NCBI RefSeq assembly: GCF_000002425.4
Contig: NC_037265.1
Location: 6,483,948 to 6,547,947, forward strand
Direction of reading: 5' to 3'
Source: Physcomitrium patens
Lineage: Eukaryota; Streptophyta; Bryopsida; Funariales; Funariaceae
Length of the DNA: 64,000 nucleotides
Below the pieces are notes generated by a model, which saw only the letters and a list, made by a program, of their open reading frames with translations, searched no databases and had not been told where the DNA came from. Below, one piece after another: positions 48,548-58,482 of the stretch; positions within the stretch are counted from its first letter, which is position 1; each line of letters begins with the position of its first letter. Position numbers and translations under genes: made by a program.

Positions 48548-49274
48548 CGCGTCAGATTGGCTAAGACCCGTAGTAAGACTTGGATTTCCCGTAACTAGAC
48601 TGCATTGGGTTGCCCCACCAATACAGGTCTCATATTGGGTAAGAGGACCCGGATTGGATTATCGAAATTGGATCCAATTGGCTCCTCGAACCCGTCGTGT
48701 GAATTGGTCCTTCTCTTCCTACTGACTCCCGTTATTGGAATCGAACGGGGCATTTCAGTATGCCGCGGCTGATTGTAACGGAGTGACTGAACATGACCAC
48801 TCAGTATTTGTACTGGAGTTGGTCGATGCTTCCAATATTCGAGGTAACTGAATATTAATAAAATTCCCCTTTCTTTTTATTTTCACTGTATACTCGTGTT
48901 ACAACACGACAGCGTCAGATTGGCTAAGACCCGTAGTAAGACCTGGATTTCTCGTAATTAGACTGCATTGGGTTGACCGGCCAATTCAGGTCTCATATTG
49001 GATAAGAGGACCTGGATTGGATTATCGAAATTGGATCCAATTGGCTCCTCGAACCCGTCGTGTGAATTGGTCCTTCTCTTCCTGCTGACTCCAGATATTG
49101 GAATCGAATAGAGCATTTCAGTATGCCCCGGCTGACTGTAACGGAGTGACTGAACCTGACCACTCAGTATTTGTACTGGAGTTGGTCGATGCTCCCAATA
49201 TTTGAGGTAACTGAATATTAATAAAATTCCCCTTTCTTTTTATTTTCACTGTATACTCGTGTTACAACACGACA
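48548..49274. repeat. Element F tail, two tandem copies
   Basis: Two ~365-bp direct copies beginning GTCAGATTGGCTAAGACCCG and ending GTGTTACAACACGACAGC, about 95% identical (shared AACCCGTCGTGTGAATTGGT and TGTACTGGAGTTGGTCGATG). Confidence 0.88.
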
Positions 49275-49277
49275 GCG

Positions 49278-49531
49278 GTGCTATCACTCTCAAAATGTCC
49301 TCCACAATTGTCGAAATGATATCTTTCTATAATTATACGAACTTCACCTTGAAAGATGCAACAGTGTAAAATTTCATCCCGCCCTTGTTTGTACAAGGCA
49401 TCACCAAACAAAGTATATGGCATACTTTTTAAAATTAGACGCTTCTTTAATTTTTTATTATAAGAAATGGAAAAATTCTGAAACGTTAGATATTGAATCA
49501 ATTCACCATATTTGGGTGTAATGACATCCAC
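49278..49531 (-). pseudogene. Element D integrase, N-terminal part
   Basis: ITPKYGELIQYLTFQNFS, LKSMPYTLFGDALYKQGRDE, then ILHCCIFQGEVRIIIERYHF and CGGHFESDSTA, the typical linker and first half of the integrase zinc-finger region of plant gypsy elements. Cut by element F after DSTA. The 49532-50213 stretch upstream shows no RT or RNase H motif. Confidence 0.82.
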
Positions 49532-50213
49532 AACGAATAGTTATGCGTCCAAAAGATGCCGGTGTTCTACTCAATTCCTTATTAAATTAAAAATTATCTC
49601 TCGTAAAAGTCTTTTTCAAACTTCTAGGTCTTCTCGATTGATTATTATTATCTCCAAATAATTTTACTCATTGAATATGACGTGAAAATGATAGGTCTTG
49701 ATATACTCTGAATTGGTCTTTATTGGCAAGAAAATTTATGCCGATCTTCAAAAACAGACTTGTTAGAATTGGACATATCTCCAATAGGAAAAATACCCTA
49801 TTTGGTACCTACTTCCTATGTGCCTTCTTCGCTTTCCGTTAACGGCTTCGAGAGGTATGCAGGACTATTAAAAGCGCTCTCAATGAATGCTCTTGATAAT
49901 TTCTTTAACGGTATGTACTTCTGAAATATTAGAAGTCAATCGTCTTTTGGGTACAATCAAATATGCCGACAAGTATGCAACCATGGCTTAATCCAACTTT
50001 TTCGATGCTTCTTTTTCAATTTGTGATCTCGCTCATTATGCAATTAATTTCTCACTTGTGATCTCTCTATTCTTTCTTTTGATTGCTTTATTCTCTTTGC
50101 TCTTAAATTCTCATTCTTAATAAGCATACTCTTTCATTATTTCTATTGAGTTTGCTTCCTAATCTCCTTTACAACTTTGGCAGTTAATTCCTAATACTCA
50201 GTAATGTTGTCAA

Positions 50214-50231
50214 TCCCCGGCAGCGGCGCCA
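50214..50231 (-). other. Element D primer-binding site (tRNA-Asp)
   Basis: Minus strand TGGCGCCGCTGCCGGGGA, three bases inside the 5' LTR. This is the complement of the 3' end of plant tRNA-Asp (TGGCGCCGTTGCCGGGGA) with one mismatch, a primer used by Athila/Tat-type elements. Confidence 0.85.
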
Positions 50232-50234
50232 AAG

Positions 50235-50975
50235 TGTGGTGATTGTTTTACTTATTCTGGAAGAAACCTCCCAGAATAAATCCATATAGGGAAATTCGAA
50301 CACAAGGAAAGACCATGTATATGAGCTCCAATTATTAGGATCACACAATTAACCGATATTACTGAATGCTTATAATACCGAAGAACATTGAACTTTTTTA
50401 CCTACTGTCCATTCTCTCATATTAATATGGTAACAATCACGACATCAATTTCAGTACCCTATGTAATTCACGAATATACAAGCACAACCCAAATCTTGGA
50501 ATGAATAACTTCCAATCTACAGAATTTGATCGAGACAATTCCTTCGATTATAATTCCTCTTCACTGAACTTACAACCTTGTGATAAATAGTGACTGGAAA
50601 CTTCCATACATCCTCAATCTTTCACAACAATTGATAAATAGTGATCCATAAATAACTTCATAAATTAATCATTGATTCATTAAATCGATTTTTTTCACTA
50701 GAATCAACACTAATACAAAAGAAACAAGAAAACTAAGAAGAAGAGATAGCACCAAGCTTATCCTTGGCTCAGTACTATCGCAGTCTGGCATTTTCTTCCC
50801 CTCTTCCATCTTCCTTATACTACCCCGAGATACCAACTCCTATACTATAGATGATAACTACTTTTCTTGACTATTCATCTATTCTACCTGCTAAACCACC
50901 ATTTCAGCAAATATCTATCTTTGTTTACACTATACACTAGGTATCTACATTTTGAAAATAACTACTTATTCTACA
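50235..50975 (-). repeat. 5' LTR of element D
   Basis: 741 bp, TGTGGTGATTGTTTTAC to TATTCTACA on the plus strand. Partner of 42720-43459. Confidence 0.92.
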
Positions 50976-50980
50976 TTGCT

Positions 50981-51098
50981 CAAAAAGAAAAAATTTATAT
51001 ATAAACTTAGGGCTTCCCTTATTTTGAAGCTTGATTGAATAATTAGTGACAGCCAGAAGTCTAGTGTTTTCTTGAGACAAATTCTTTCTATCCCGACA
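50981..51098 (+). repeat. LTR X2, right part
   Basis: Last ~118 bp of the family X LTR (AAAAAGAAAAAATTTATATA, then ATTCTTTCTATCCCGACA), matching the end of X1 at 29697-29813. Together with 41553-42719 it makes a ~1.29-kb LTR once D is removed. TATTGGTGCTTCCACTGAAAG follows at 51099 as a probable primer site; I could not assign its tRNA. Confidence 0.82.
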
Positions 51099-51154
51099 TA
51101 TTGGTGCTTCCACTGAAAGAGCCTTAAGGCATTGATTTTTTTCAATAAGTTGAA

Positions 51155-52248
51155 ATGGGGGATCAAAATCTAAGGTTTGGATTATCAGGAGAAGTGGGTG
51201 CCCATGATTTATTTAGGACATTTGCTCAAATTTTTGGAGAAAGGCAACAGGTGCATGGAGAGGATAAGAACACTACTTAGGCCTTACAAGTAATTGTGGA
51301 TAAAATTGGGAGGTTTGATGGAAGGAATATCACCAAGTTTTTAAGAATTTGTACATGTGAAATGGAAGTGCATTAAATTTCAGAAATGAAGATGATCACT
51401 ACCTTTGATTTAGTAGTGATACCAAAATTTAGGGAAAGAGTGTAAGAGTTGCATGCAATGGCTATATCATGGAAGAAATTTGAAGAACACTTGAAAGATG
51501 AATTATTTGAGGAAGATTCAAAAAGAATGATCAAGGTGACTTTTTGGAGTAGATTGAGCATAGGCCATGGAATCAAATGGCTCTAAATGAATCAATCAAA
51601 GAATTTGAAACCAAGTTTGGGCAATTACCATGGCAAGAAAAACAACTATTAGAAACAATGAAAACTGAGTTATTCTTGCAAGCAGCTAATGAATATTTGG
51701 AAGATAAGCTTCTCTTTTATCTAGCACATAAGACATCTGAGAGTGGTTTTATAAATAATTGAAAGCTAGTAAAAGAGACAGTGGGACTTTTGGCTAAACA
51801 GCAAAAGATTAAGACTCTTGGTTTAATATCAAGATTGGAGCCAATGCCTACATCTCAAAATCTAATGCCACCTCAAAGGATAATAAAGATTGTTAAGGAT
51901 GATATTCTTCAAGAATTAATTAAAGGCATATGAGATTTGAAAGTAGAAATAATCGAGTTGAAGAAATCCCAGATGGTAAGCTCATCAAATATAGTTGAAG
52001 GTTCAAAAGGATTTGTACACAGATGTATGTGGTGTGATAATTCAAACCATAAGCGTGATGAGTGTGACAGCTATAAGGTTGCAATCAAAGATGATATTGT
52101 ATATTTTAAAGAGGGTAGGATAAGACTCATAGGGTCAGATAAACTTTTGAAGACTAATTTTAGAAAAAGTGGCATGAATAAATTGGTAGAGGAACAAACA
52201 TCAAAGAATAATGCCATACAAGGAGAAAGAGCTGAGTCTTACTCTGTT
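51155..52248 (+). pseudogene. Family X gag, broken
   Basis: ATG at 51155 after the X leader. Motifs: MGDQNLRFGLSGEVGAHD, GRFDGRNITKFLRIC, TTFDLVVIPKFRERV, SWKKFEEHLKDELFEEDS, a frameshift near 51560, then NESIKEFETKFGQLPWQEKQ and a zinc knuckle CMWCDNSNHKRDEC (about 52023-52064; C-x2-C-x4-H-x4-C). It continues with YFKEGRIRLIGSDKLL. It is a retrotransposon gag unrelated to the A/B/C gag. At 52248/52249 it passes without any LTR into protease of chromovirus C in another frame. Confidence 0.78.
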
Positions 52249-55200
52249 AGGGACCGTGCAGCTGGAACCTTGTACAATTCCTAATGAAGGTCCTATCCTC
52301 TCCTTAGAACCCTCTCCTTGTATTATAATAGACTTATATTTAGGACCTAAGAATTACAAAGCCTCTGCTTTATTAGATTCGGGAGCCTCAGCATGTTTTT
52401 TAGATGAACAATTTGTTAAAAGTCGTAAAATACCCTTTGTACAGAAACCTAAACCAGTACATGTAGAAGTCATAGATGGTCGTCCCTTGTCTTCTGGAGA
52501 TGTCACTCATGAAACTCATCCTATAAAAGTAACAATAGACGGTCATGATAGCTACATAGCTTTTAACATAATTAAATCCCCATTCAATCCAGTTATTTTA
52601 GGTTTATCCTGGCTAGAAAAATATAACCCTCGAATAGATTGAAATTCTCGTAAACTTGATTTTTCCCAGAGCATTATTAATAGTTCTACCAACCAAGTAA
52701 AAAATTATAAGTCTAGTATAGTAAAACCCGTACTGATAGGTACAAAAGCATTTATACACGCAGCAAAAGAAGGATCAACTTTTACTATTTATGCTGTACC
52801 TATTTCTGAAAACGTAAAGACTTCAAGTGGCATTCCAAGTCAATATCAGGAGTATCAAGACGTTTTTGAGAAAAAGAATGCAGATATTCTTCTTGAGCAT
52901 CGCCCATATGATTGTTCAATCGACCTCAAGGAAGGAACTCAACCACCATTTGGACCAATTTATAGTTTATCGCAAGATGAGATGGCTGAACTCAAGACAT
53001 ATATTGACGAGAATTTAGCGAAGAATTTCATACGCCATTCAAAATCTCCAGCAGGAGCTCCAATTCTATTCGTAAAGAAAAAAGATGGATCTTTACGAAT
53101 GTGTGTTGATTATCGAGGACTCAACAAGATCACAATCAAGAACAGGTATCCATTACCTTTGATATCAGGACTCCTTGACCAGTTGAATCAAGCTAAGATC
53201 TATACAAAAATAGATCTAAGAGGAGCATATAATCTAGTACGGATCAAAGAAGGAGATGAATGGAAGACTGCGTTTCGAACCAGGTATGGACATTTCGAAT
53301 ATAATGTCATGCCCTTTGGACTCACGAATGCACCAGCTGCTTTTCAACATCTCATGAATGATATATTTCGTGAATTCTTAGACAATTTTGTCGCCTGCTA
53401 TCTAGACGATATCCTGATCTATTCTAAGAACGTCGAAGAACATGAAATACATGTTCGTCAAGTATTACAAAAACTTAGAGATGCAGGATTGTACGCCAAG
53501 ATGGAAAAGTGTGTATTTCACACTACTCAAGTTGACTTTTTAGGATACATCATTTCAAATGATGGTCTCATGATGGATTCTAAGAAAGTCCAAACAATCG
53601 TGGATTGGAAGATTCCAAGGACGGTAAGAGATGTCCAATGTTTCTAGGGATTTGCCAATTACTATCGGATCTTCATCAAAGATTTCTCACGAGTTGCAGC
53701 TCCACTTACACGCTTGACTAGTAAAGATAAATTTCAATGGAATCAAGAAGCGGAAGCAGTATTTGAAGCCTTGAAGACATCGTTTGTCTCTGCACCAGTC
53801 TTATATCGTGTTGACTTTTCTAAGGCATTTTTTATAGAAACAGATGCATCAGATTTTGCCTTGGGTGCAATTTTATCACAAATGGGAACAGATGACAAAC
53901 TCCATCCGATAGCTTTTCATTCAAGAAAATTCTCAGCAGCCGAGACCAATTATGAGATCCACGATAAAGAACTTCTTACGATCATGGATTCCTTTCAAGA
54001 ATGGCGTCATTATCTAGAAGGCGCTTCTAGTCCAGTCACTATGTATACAGATCACAAGAACCTCGAGTATTTCATGTCAGCACGCGTGTTGAATCGTCGT
54101 CAAGCTCGTTGGAGTATGTCTTTGTCAAGATTCGAGTTCATTATCACTTATCGGCCAGGAAAACAACAAGGTTTATCTGATGCCCTATCTAGACGTTCTT
54201 ATTTTGTACCAAAAGAAGGAGATGCAGCTTTTGAGCAACAAAGAACGGTCCTCTTGAAACCGGAGCAATTTCATCTCCGAGCAATGAAATCAACATTGAC
54301 TGTTGATTCAACTTTTCTCAAGCAAATCCAGTCCAGTATGTCCTCAGACCCTCTTGTTTATGATATCGAGAATAATTCTTCCAAGTCTCATGATCCTTCT
54401 AAGTTTGAGTTCAAGAATAATCTATTATATTTTGAAGGACGCCTATATGTTCCAAAAGGAGAAGCACGTTTACGTGTTCTTCAAGCACGTCATGACTTTC
54501 CAACAGCAGGGCACTTTGGATATAATAAGACTTTGGAACTCATATCAAGAGATTTTTGGTGGCCACAAATGAAGAAGTCAGTCAAAGACTTTGTACAATC
54601 ATGTGATATTTGTTCAAGATCAAAAATTCCTCGTCATCGACCTTACAAACTTCTTCAACCATTACCTATACCAGAACAACCATGGTCTTCTGTTTCTATG
54701 GATTTCATTACAGATCTTCCAAGCTCAAGATCTTATGATTCTATATTTGTGATAGTAGATCGTTTCACCAAGATGGCACATTTTGTGCCATGTAGAAAAT
54801 CTATCACAGGTGAAGAAACAGCTAAGCTTTTCATTGATAATATCTATCGCTATCATGGATTACCTAAAGATATCATATCAGATAGGGGAACTCAATTTGT
54901 GTCAAGATTTTGGAGGACCCTTTTCAAGATTTTAAAAGTGGACATAAAGCTATCTTCGGCTTTCCATCCTCAAACTGATAGACAAATAGAGCACGTAAAT
55001 CAAGTCTTGGAGCAATATTTAAGGTGTACTATCAACTACCAACAAGATGATTGGACAACCCTTCTGCCATTGGCAGAGTTTGCTTATAATAATACGGTAC
55101 ATTCTTCCACGCAACAAACACCTTTCTTTGCCAATTATGGCTATCATCCACGACTTGATACTTTTGATTTTTCAAAAGTTGATAATCCTGCAGCAGAAGA

Positions 55201-55744
55201 TATGGCAAATCGGTTGTCAGAGTTACATGCAATAATGAAGACACAATTGAAGGAAGCTCAAGAATGACAAAAGATAAACGCAGATCTATATCGTAAGGAG
55301 CAACCACAAATCAACGTGGGTGATAAGGTATGGCTACTTCGTCGCAATATCAAGACTACTCGACCTTGTGACAAGTTGGACTATCGTAGGCTTGGCCCCT
55401 TTTCTGTTTCTGAACAGATCAACCCTGTTGCATATCGGTTACATCTACCGGAGTCAATGAAGATCCATCCTGTATTCCACGTATCTCTTCTTGAACCATA
55501 TAAGACAGTAGATATACAAGGAAGAAGACAAATGCCACCGCCTCCTATAGAAGTAGATAATAATGAAGAATTTGAGGTGGAAGAGATATTAGACTCAAGG
55601 CGGCGCTGAAATAAGCTGGAATATCTTGTTCATTGGCGCGGATATGATATTAGTGAACGCACATGGGAGCCATCCAGGAATCTAGCAAATGCATCAGCTA
55701 AAGTCAAAGTTTTTCATCAACGACATCCATCAAAACCAAGATGA
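52249..55744 (+). pseudogene. Element C pol, one frame with four stops
   Basis: One continuous frame of about 1165 codons with only four stops: TGA 52640 (former Trp), TAG 53645 (former Leu), TGA 55265 and TGA 55607 (Trp before the chromodomain). Protease ALLDSGASACFLDE (intact DSG). [22 protein letters not shown] and [11 protein letters not shown]. RNase H IETDASDFALGAILSQMG. Integrase: HDFPTAGHFGYNKTLE, CDICSRSK, SVSMDFITDLPSS (Asp 1), SDRGTQFVSRFW (Asp 2) and [17 protein letters not shown] (Glu). C-terminus HPVFHVSLLEPYK and chromodomain LEYLVHWRGYDISERTWEP. Pol ends at 55742-55744. Readthrough of the chromodomain stop is possible but unproven. Confidence 0.88.
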
Positions 55745-55838
55745 AAATCTCTCTTATAAAAGAGACAAGATTGAGGCAAGATAACATTCAATTTCCTATC
55801 CTTGTTTGTAACTTCTTTACATTTGTGATGCTAATTAG

Positions 55839-56261
55839 ATGGAGAGCCAACAACCAACGGATTCAACTTAAGAACCTTCGTTTGCTGACTTACCGGATGA
55901 GATGTTGTGATTGTCACAACCTTCAAGACGACGCAACCGAGATGAAGACCCTCAAGAACGACATGTTCTTCCTCGAATAGATGGTGAGATACAACGCGTT
56001 TGGTATCACGACCTTGGAAGAGATTCTCGATGTTTGGTGATATTATTGGAGATAGGAACGACTCCTGATGGTGTTTCAAATGTATTATTTGAAGGAAGTT
56101 ATGAAGGCCTCAACAGTGATCAAATAACAGGGTGGTCTTCTCGCCCTGGAATGGGACACTATCGATGGCTAAGAGGACCCATCAACTATCTTCGAAGAGA
56201 ACAAAGATCAGAGTATGTAGCAAATATAATTCGCCGCATATTAGATTTTCTCAATATATAA
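55839..56261 (+). pseudogene. Element C extra 3' ORF with two stops
   Basis: Homologue of the intact 140-aa ORF of B (5030-5452): same length, same 94-nt distance from the pol stop, same distance to the PPT. ATG at 55839. Relative to B, CAA is TAA at 55869 and CGA is TGA at 55908, both C-to-T. From 55911 the remaining 116 codons are open (SQPSRRRNRDEDPQERHVLP, then GRDSRCLVILLEIGTTPDGV, ITGWSSRPGMGHYRWLRGP). Function unknown. Confidence 0.78.
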
Positions 56262-56288
56262 TCACCGCTCCTCGTGGAACTCGTCCCT

Positions 56289-56302
56289 AGAAGGGGGGGT
56301 AA
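56289..56302 (+). other. Polypurine tract of element C
   Basis: AGAAGGGGGGGTAA immediately before the LTR start TATCACGG (TGTCACGG in the B copy). Confidence 0.75.
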
Positions 56303-56842
56303 TATCACGGACATACATATAATTACCTATATGAATAGATAAAAGTATGTAAAAGTAGATAAAAGTAGGTTAATTATGTAATATCTTCTAGAGAAGCTTC
56401 TTAGAAGCTTCATAGACACTGCTTTGACTTTATAGGAGTCTATAGTTGACTTTTAGGTTAGAAACTTGGTCAACAAGTTAGCCATGTGCCACACATGTTG
56501 GAAGCTTAAAGAACAAGCTAACTACGTGGTCCATCCATAGAAAACTTGCCTTGCAAGCAAAGGCATGTGGCCTAGAAAGTCAACATATATTGGAGGTCTT
56601 ATAGAACATCGCCACGTGGCTTCTAGTTAGATAGTATATATAGAGGCAAGAGTGAAGCCCTCTTCACTCTTGTCAACTCCTTTCTTGCTTCTAGTCCAGG
56701 TTCAAGAGTCTTTAGTTTCTTGTCTTGTGGCAATAGCCATTCCAGTTTCCTTTTAATATACCTACTTGTTTATATTTTGACTTATTATATCAAGATATCC
56801 TTTTGGTGTATATTTTTCCTCATCGAGTCTTTGTCCTTGACA
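56303..56842 (+). repeat. 3' LTR of element C
   Basis: 540 bp, ending GTCCTTGACA, homologous to 4429-4989. Outside it copia L begins with GGAGGTTCTTCTTCATTTTT. Confidence 0.9.
56611..56643 (+). promoter_or_regulatory. LTR promoter: G-box and TATA box
   Basis: Perfect palindrome GCCACGTGGC (56611-56620), a plant G-box for bZIP/bHLH factors, ending 14 bp before TATATATAG (56635-56643). The 4429-4989 LTR keeps the TATA but has CTACGTGGC. Likely core promoter of the element transcript. Confidence 0.6.
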
Positions 56843-57902
56843 GGAGGTTCTTCTTCATTTTTGAAATATGTAAAACTTCTTTCAATGTGATCCTCTTGAT
56901 TTGGTCCTTTACAACAATCTTCACCACAATGGAGGCAATGCCAATGGCTTGCACCATGTCCTTGTCTCCCAACCACACTTTTGTTGTTGAAATTTCTTCA
57001 TAAGTGATAAATGAACACTTGTATGATATCATGTGCTTAGTAGTACTTGAATCTATAATCTACTTCGAAATAACAGCCATGGAGGCTCCTTTCATTGCCA
57101 TGAAAGCATACTCATCTCCACCAAAACTATCACTAGCATTGTTTGCATTCTCTCTATATCCTTTCTTGGCCTTGTAGTAATTTCTAGCAAAATGACCTTA
57201 GTTTCTACAAATATAGTAATTCTTCATATTACTTTTTAAATTATCACATTGGTAAGAATAGCTTCCTTTGCCTTGTCTTAAAAATAGAGCTGAATCATCA
57301 CTTGTAAGCTACTTTTCTTTCATCTTGATCACTTCATGGATAAATCTTGACGTGACATAGTTCATGATAAGCTCCTTCATGTTGATGGACTCCATTGCCA
57401 CAATGAGGTAGTTGTAAGATTCGGAAAGGCTCATGAGCAATGTCAACACAATATCCTTATTTACAACTGATTTGTCAACAATTGCTAGTTGATTAGCAAG
57501 TACTTTTACATTGTTAACATGAGCCATGAGGTCATCTCCCTCTTCGATCATTACTGTCAAGAACTTCTTCTTTGTCCCAAGGATGTTGGCAAGGTTTCTA
57601 CTCTCATAGATGTTGCAAAGAGTTTTCCATGCTTTCGCTGGTCTATTACAAGCTATAACATGTGAAAAATTGGCATCATCAAGGTTTATTGCAATCATCC
57701 CAAAAGCATTCCTTTCATAACTTTTGTACTCTTTCTTCACTTTGATATTAGCATTGTCACTTGGAGGGTCTTGACTTTCATCAACAATGTCTCAAAGGTC
57801 CAATGAAGCCAATAAAAGTTCCATTTTTTTCTTCCAATGGTAAAATTAGTCACTCTTAAACTTTTCAATTACTCTCAAGCTTTCACCCTCACTTGAAGCC
57901 AT
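56843..57902 (-). pseudogene. Copia L gag and protease, broken
   Basis: ATG at 57900-57902: MASSEGESLRVIEKFKSD. UBN2-type gag core at 57309-57740 (ANFSHVIACNRPAKAWKTLC, then EEGDDLMAHVNNVKVLANQL). Zinc-knuckle scrap (YYICRN..GHFARNYYKA) near 57160-57215 with Cys-to-Tyr or stop changes. Protease region reads IIDSSTTKHMISYKCSF, with D-S-G now D-S-S. Ends at 56843 (VLHISKMKKN) where element C starts. Confidence 0.85.
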
Positions 57903-58464
57903 GTGTAAGGAAGGGATGTGTGAAAGAAAATCAAAAAAAGAAGATACAGAACTCTCAAAATCAACAAGAAGATGTTGGTGCCTTAAAAATCCAGAATGCC
58001 CTCTTTGTAAGTAAACAAGTGATTTCACTCTTATATCACTCTCAATTTCACATATAAGACTTTTCACAAGTTTTACACTCTATCTGAATCTCTTGTATAA
58101 GCTTTGCCACTCTTCAATCACCCATCTTTTCTCACAGAATACTTCTAACCTCACAAAAAATACTTCTTGTGAAAATAGAACAATCTCTTAAGAAGTTAAA
58201 TACATGAAACCACAAAGTTAGAACATCAATGGTAAATTTCAGCAAAGAAATATAACACTAGAGTTCTAAAACATAATTCAATGGAGTTTAACATCAAGAA
58301 ACACTATGAGTGCACTTAACAATAAATAAGAGCAAAATTACATCAACAAGTAGATGCATAAGAAGGATTAGAAGATAACAAACTCAAACTTCAGTAATAA
58401 CCATAAGATCTACTCCTTACAATAAGAAAGACTTCAAATACTTCAAAACTCACACGTAAATATG

Positions 58465-58482
58465 AGTGGATCCATAACCTAT
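58465..58482 (-). other. Copia L primer-binding site
   Basis: AGTGGATCCATAACCTAT on the plus strand beside the LTR; matches the initiator tRNA-Met anticodon arm with few changes. The 57903-58464 leader between gag and PBS has no other feature. Confidence 0.62.

Larger units (their letters stand above)
46591..49274. mobile_element. Element F: LTR-like insertion in D integrase
   Basis: 2684 bp, GC-richer than its host, with termini TGTCGTATTACG..GTTACAACACGACA. It splits the integrase codons: minus-strand host sequence is AGCACCGC before it and CTGCACG after it, giving a 4-bp target duplication CCGC/CTGC (one transition). Removing it rejoins ..HFESDSTA to KALMAGYW after one short codon stretch. 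Internally it consists of a ~950-bp 'head' present twice (46591-47541 and 47542-48545) and a ~365-bp 'tail' present twice (about 48548-48911 and 48912-49274). No protein was recognised. It is best read as a solo LTR or short non-autonomous LTR element with duplicated ends. Confidence 0.75.
42720..50975 (-). mobile_element. Element D: Ty3/gypsy derivative with tRNA-Asp primer site and long 3' ORF
   Basis: Complete insertion bounded by TTGCT at 42715-42719 and TTGCT at 50976-50980 (perfect 5-bp target duplication) inside LTR X2. LTRs 50235-50975 (5') and 42720-43459 (3') are about 740 bp each with TG..CA ends. From right to left: 5' LTR, PBS matching tRNA-Asp, about 680 bp without readable protein, integrase (split by element F), a spacer, a ~558-codon ORF, poly(A)-like tract, PPT, 3' LTR. 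Gag, protease, RT and RNase H are absent, so this copy is non-autonomous. The integrase type and tRNA-Asp primer point to a non-chromodomain Athila/Tat-like lineage; that placement is inferred. Confidence 0.9.
52249..56842 (+). mobile_element. Element C: chromovirus, 5' part replaced by X gag
   Basis: Best-preserved member of the A/B family, on the plus strand: PR, RT, RNase H, IN, chromodomain, extra ORF, PPT and 3' LTR. Its own 5' LTR, leader and gag are absent. At 52249 (GGGACCGTGCAGCTGG, shared with B) the sequence to the left is family X gag. To the right the 3' LTR sits in minus-strand copia L. Confidence 0.88.

Noticed and set aside
46591-49274. Possible CRISPR or satellite array because of repeated blocks
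   Set aside because: Only two copies each of two long blocks, no short regular repeats with spacers, and the genome is eukaryotic.
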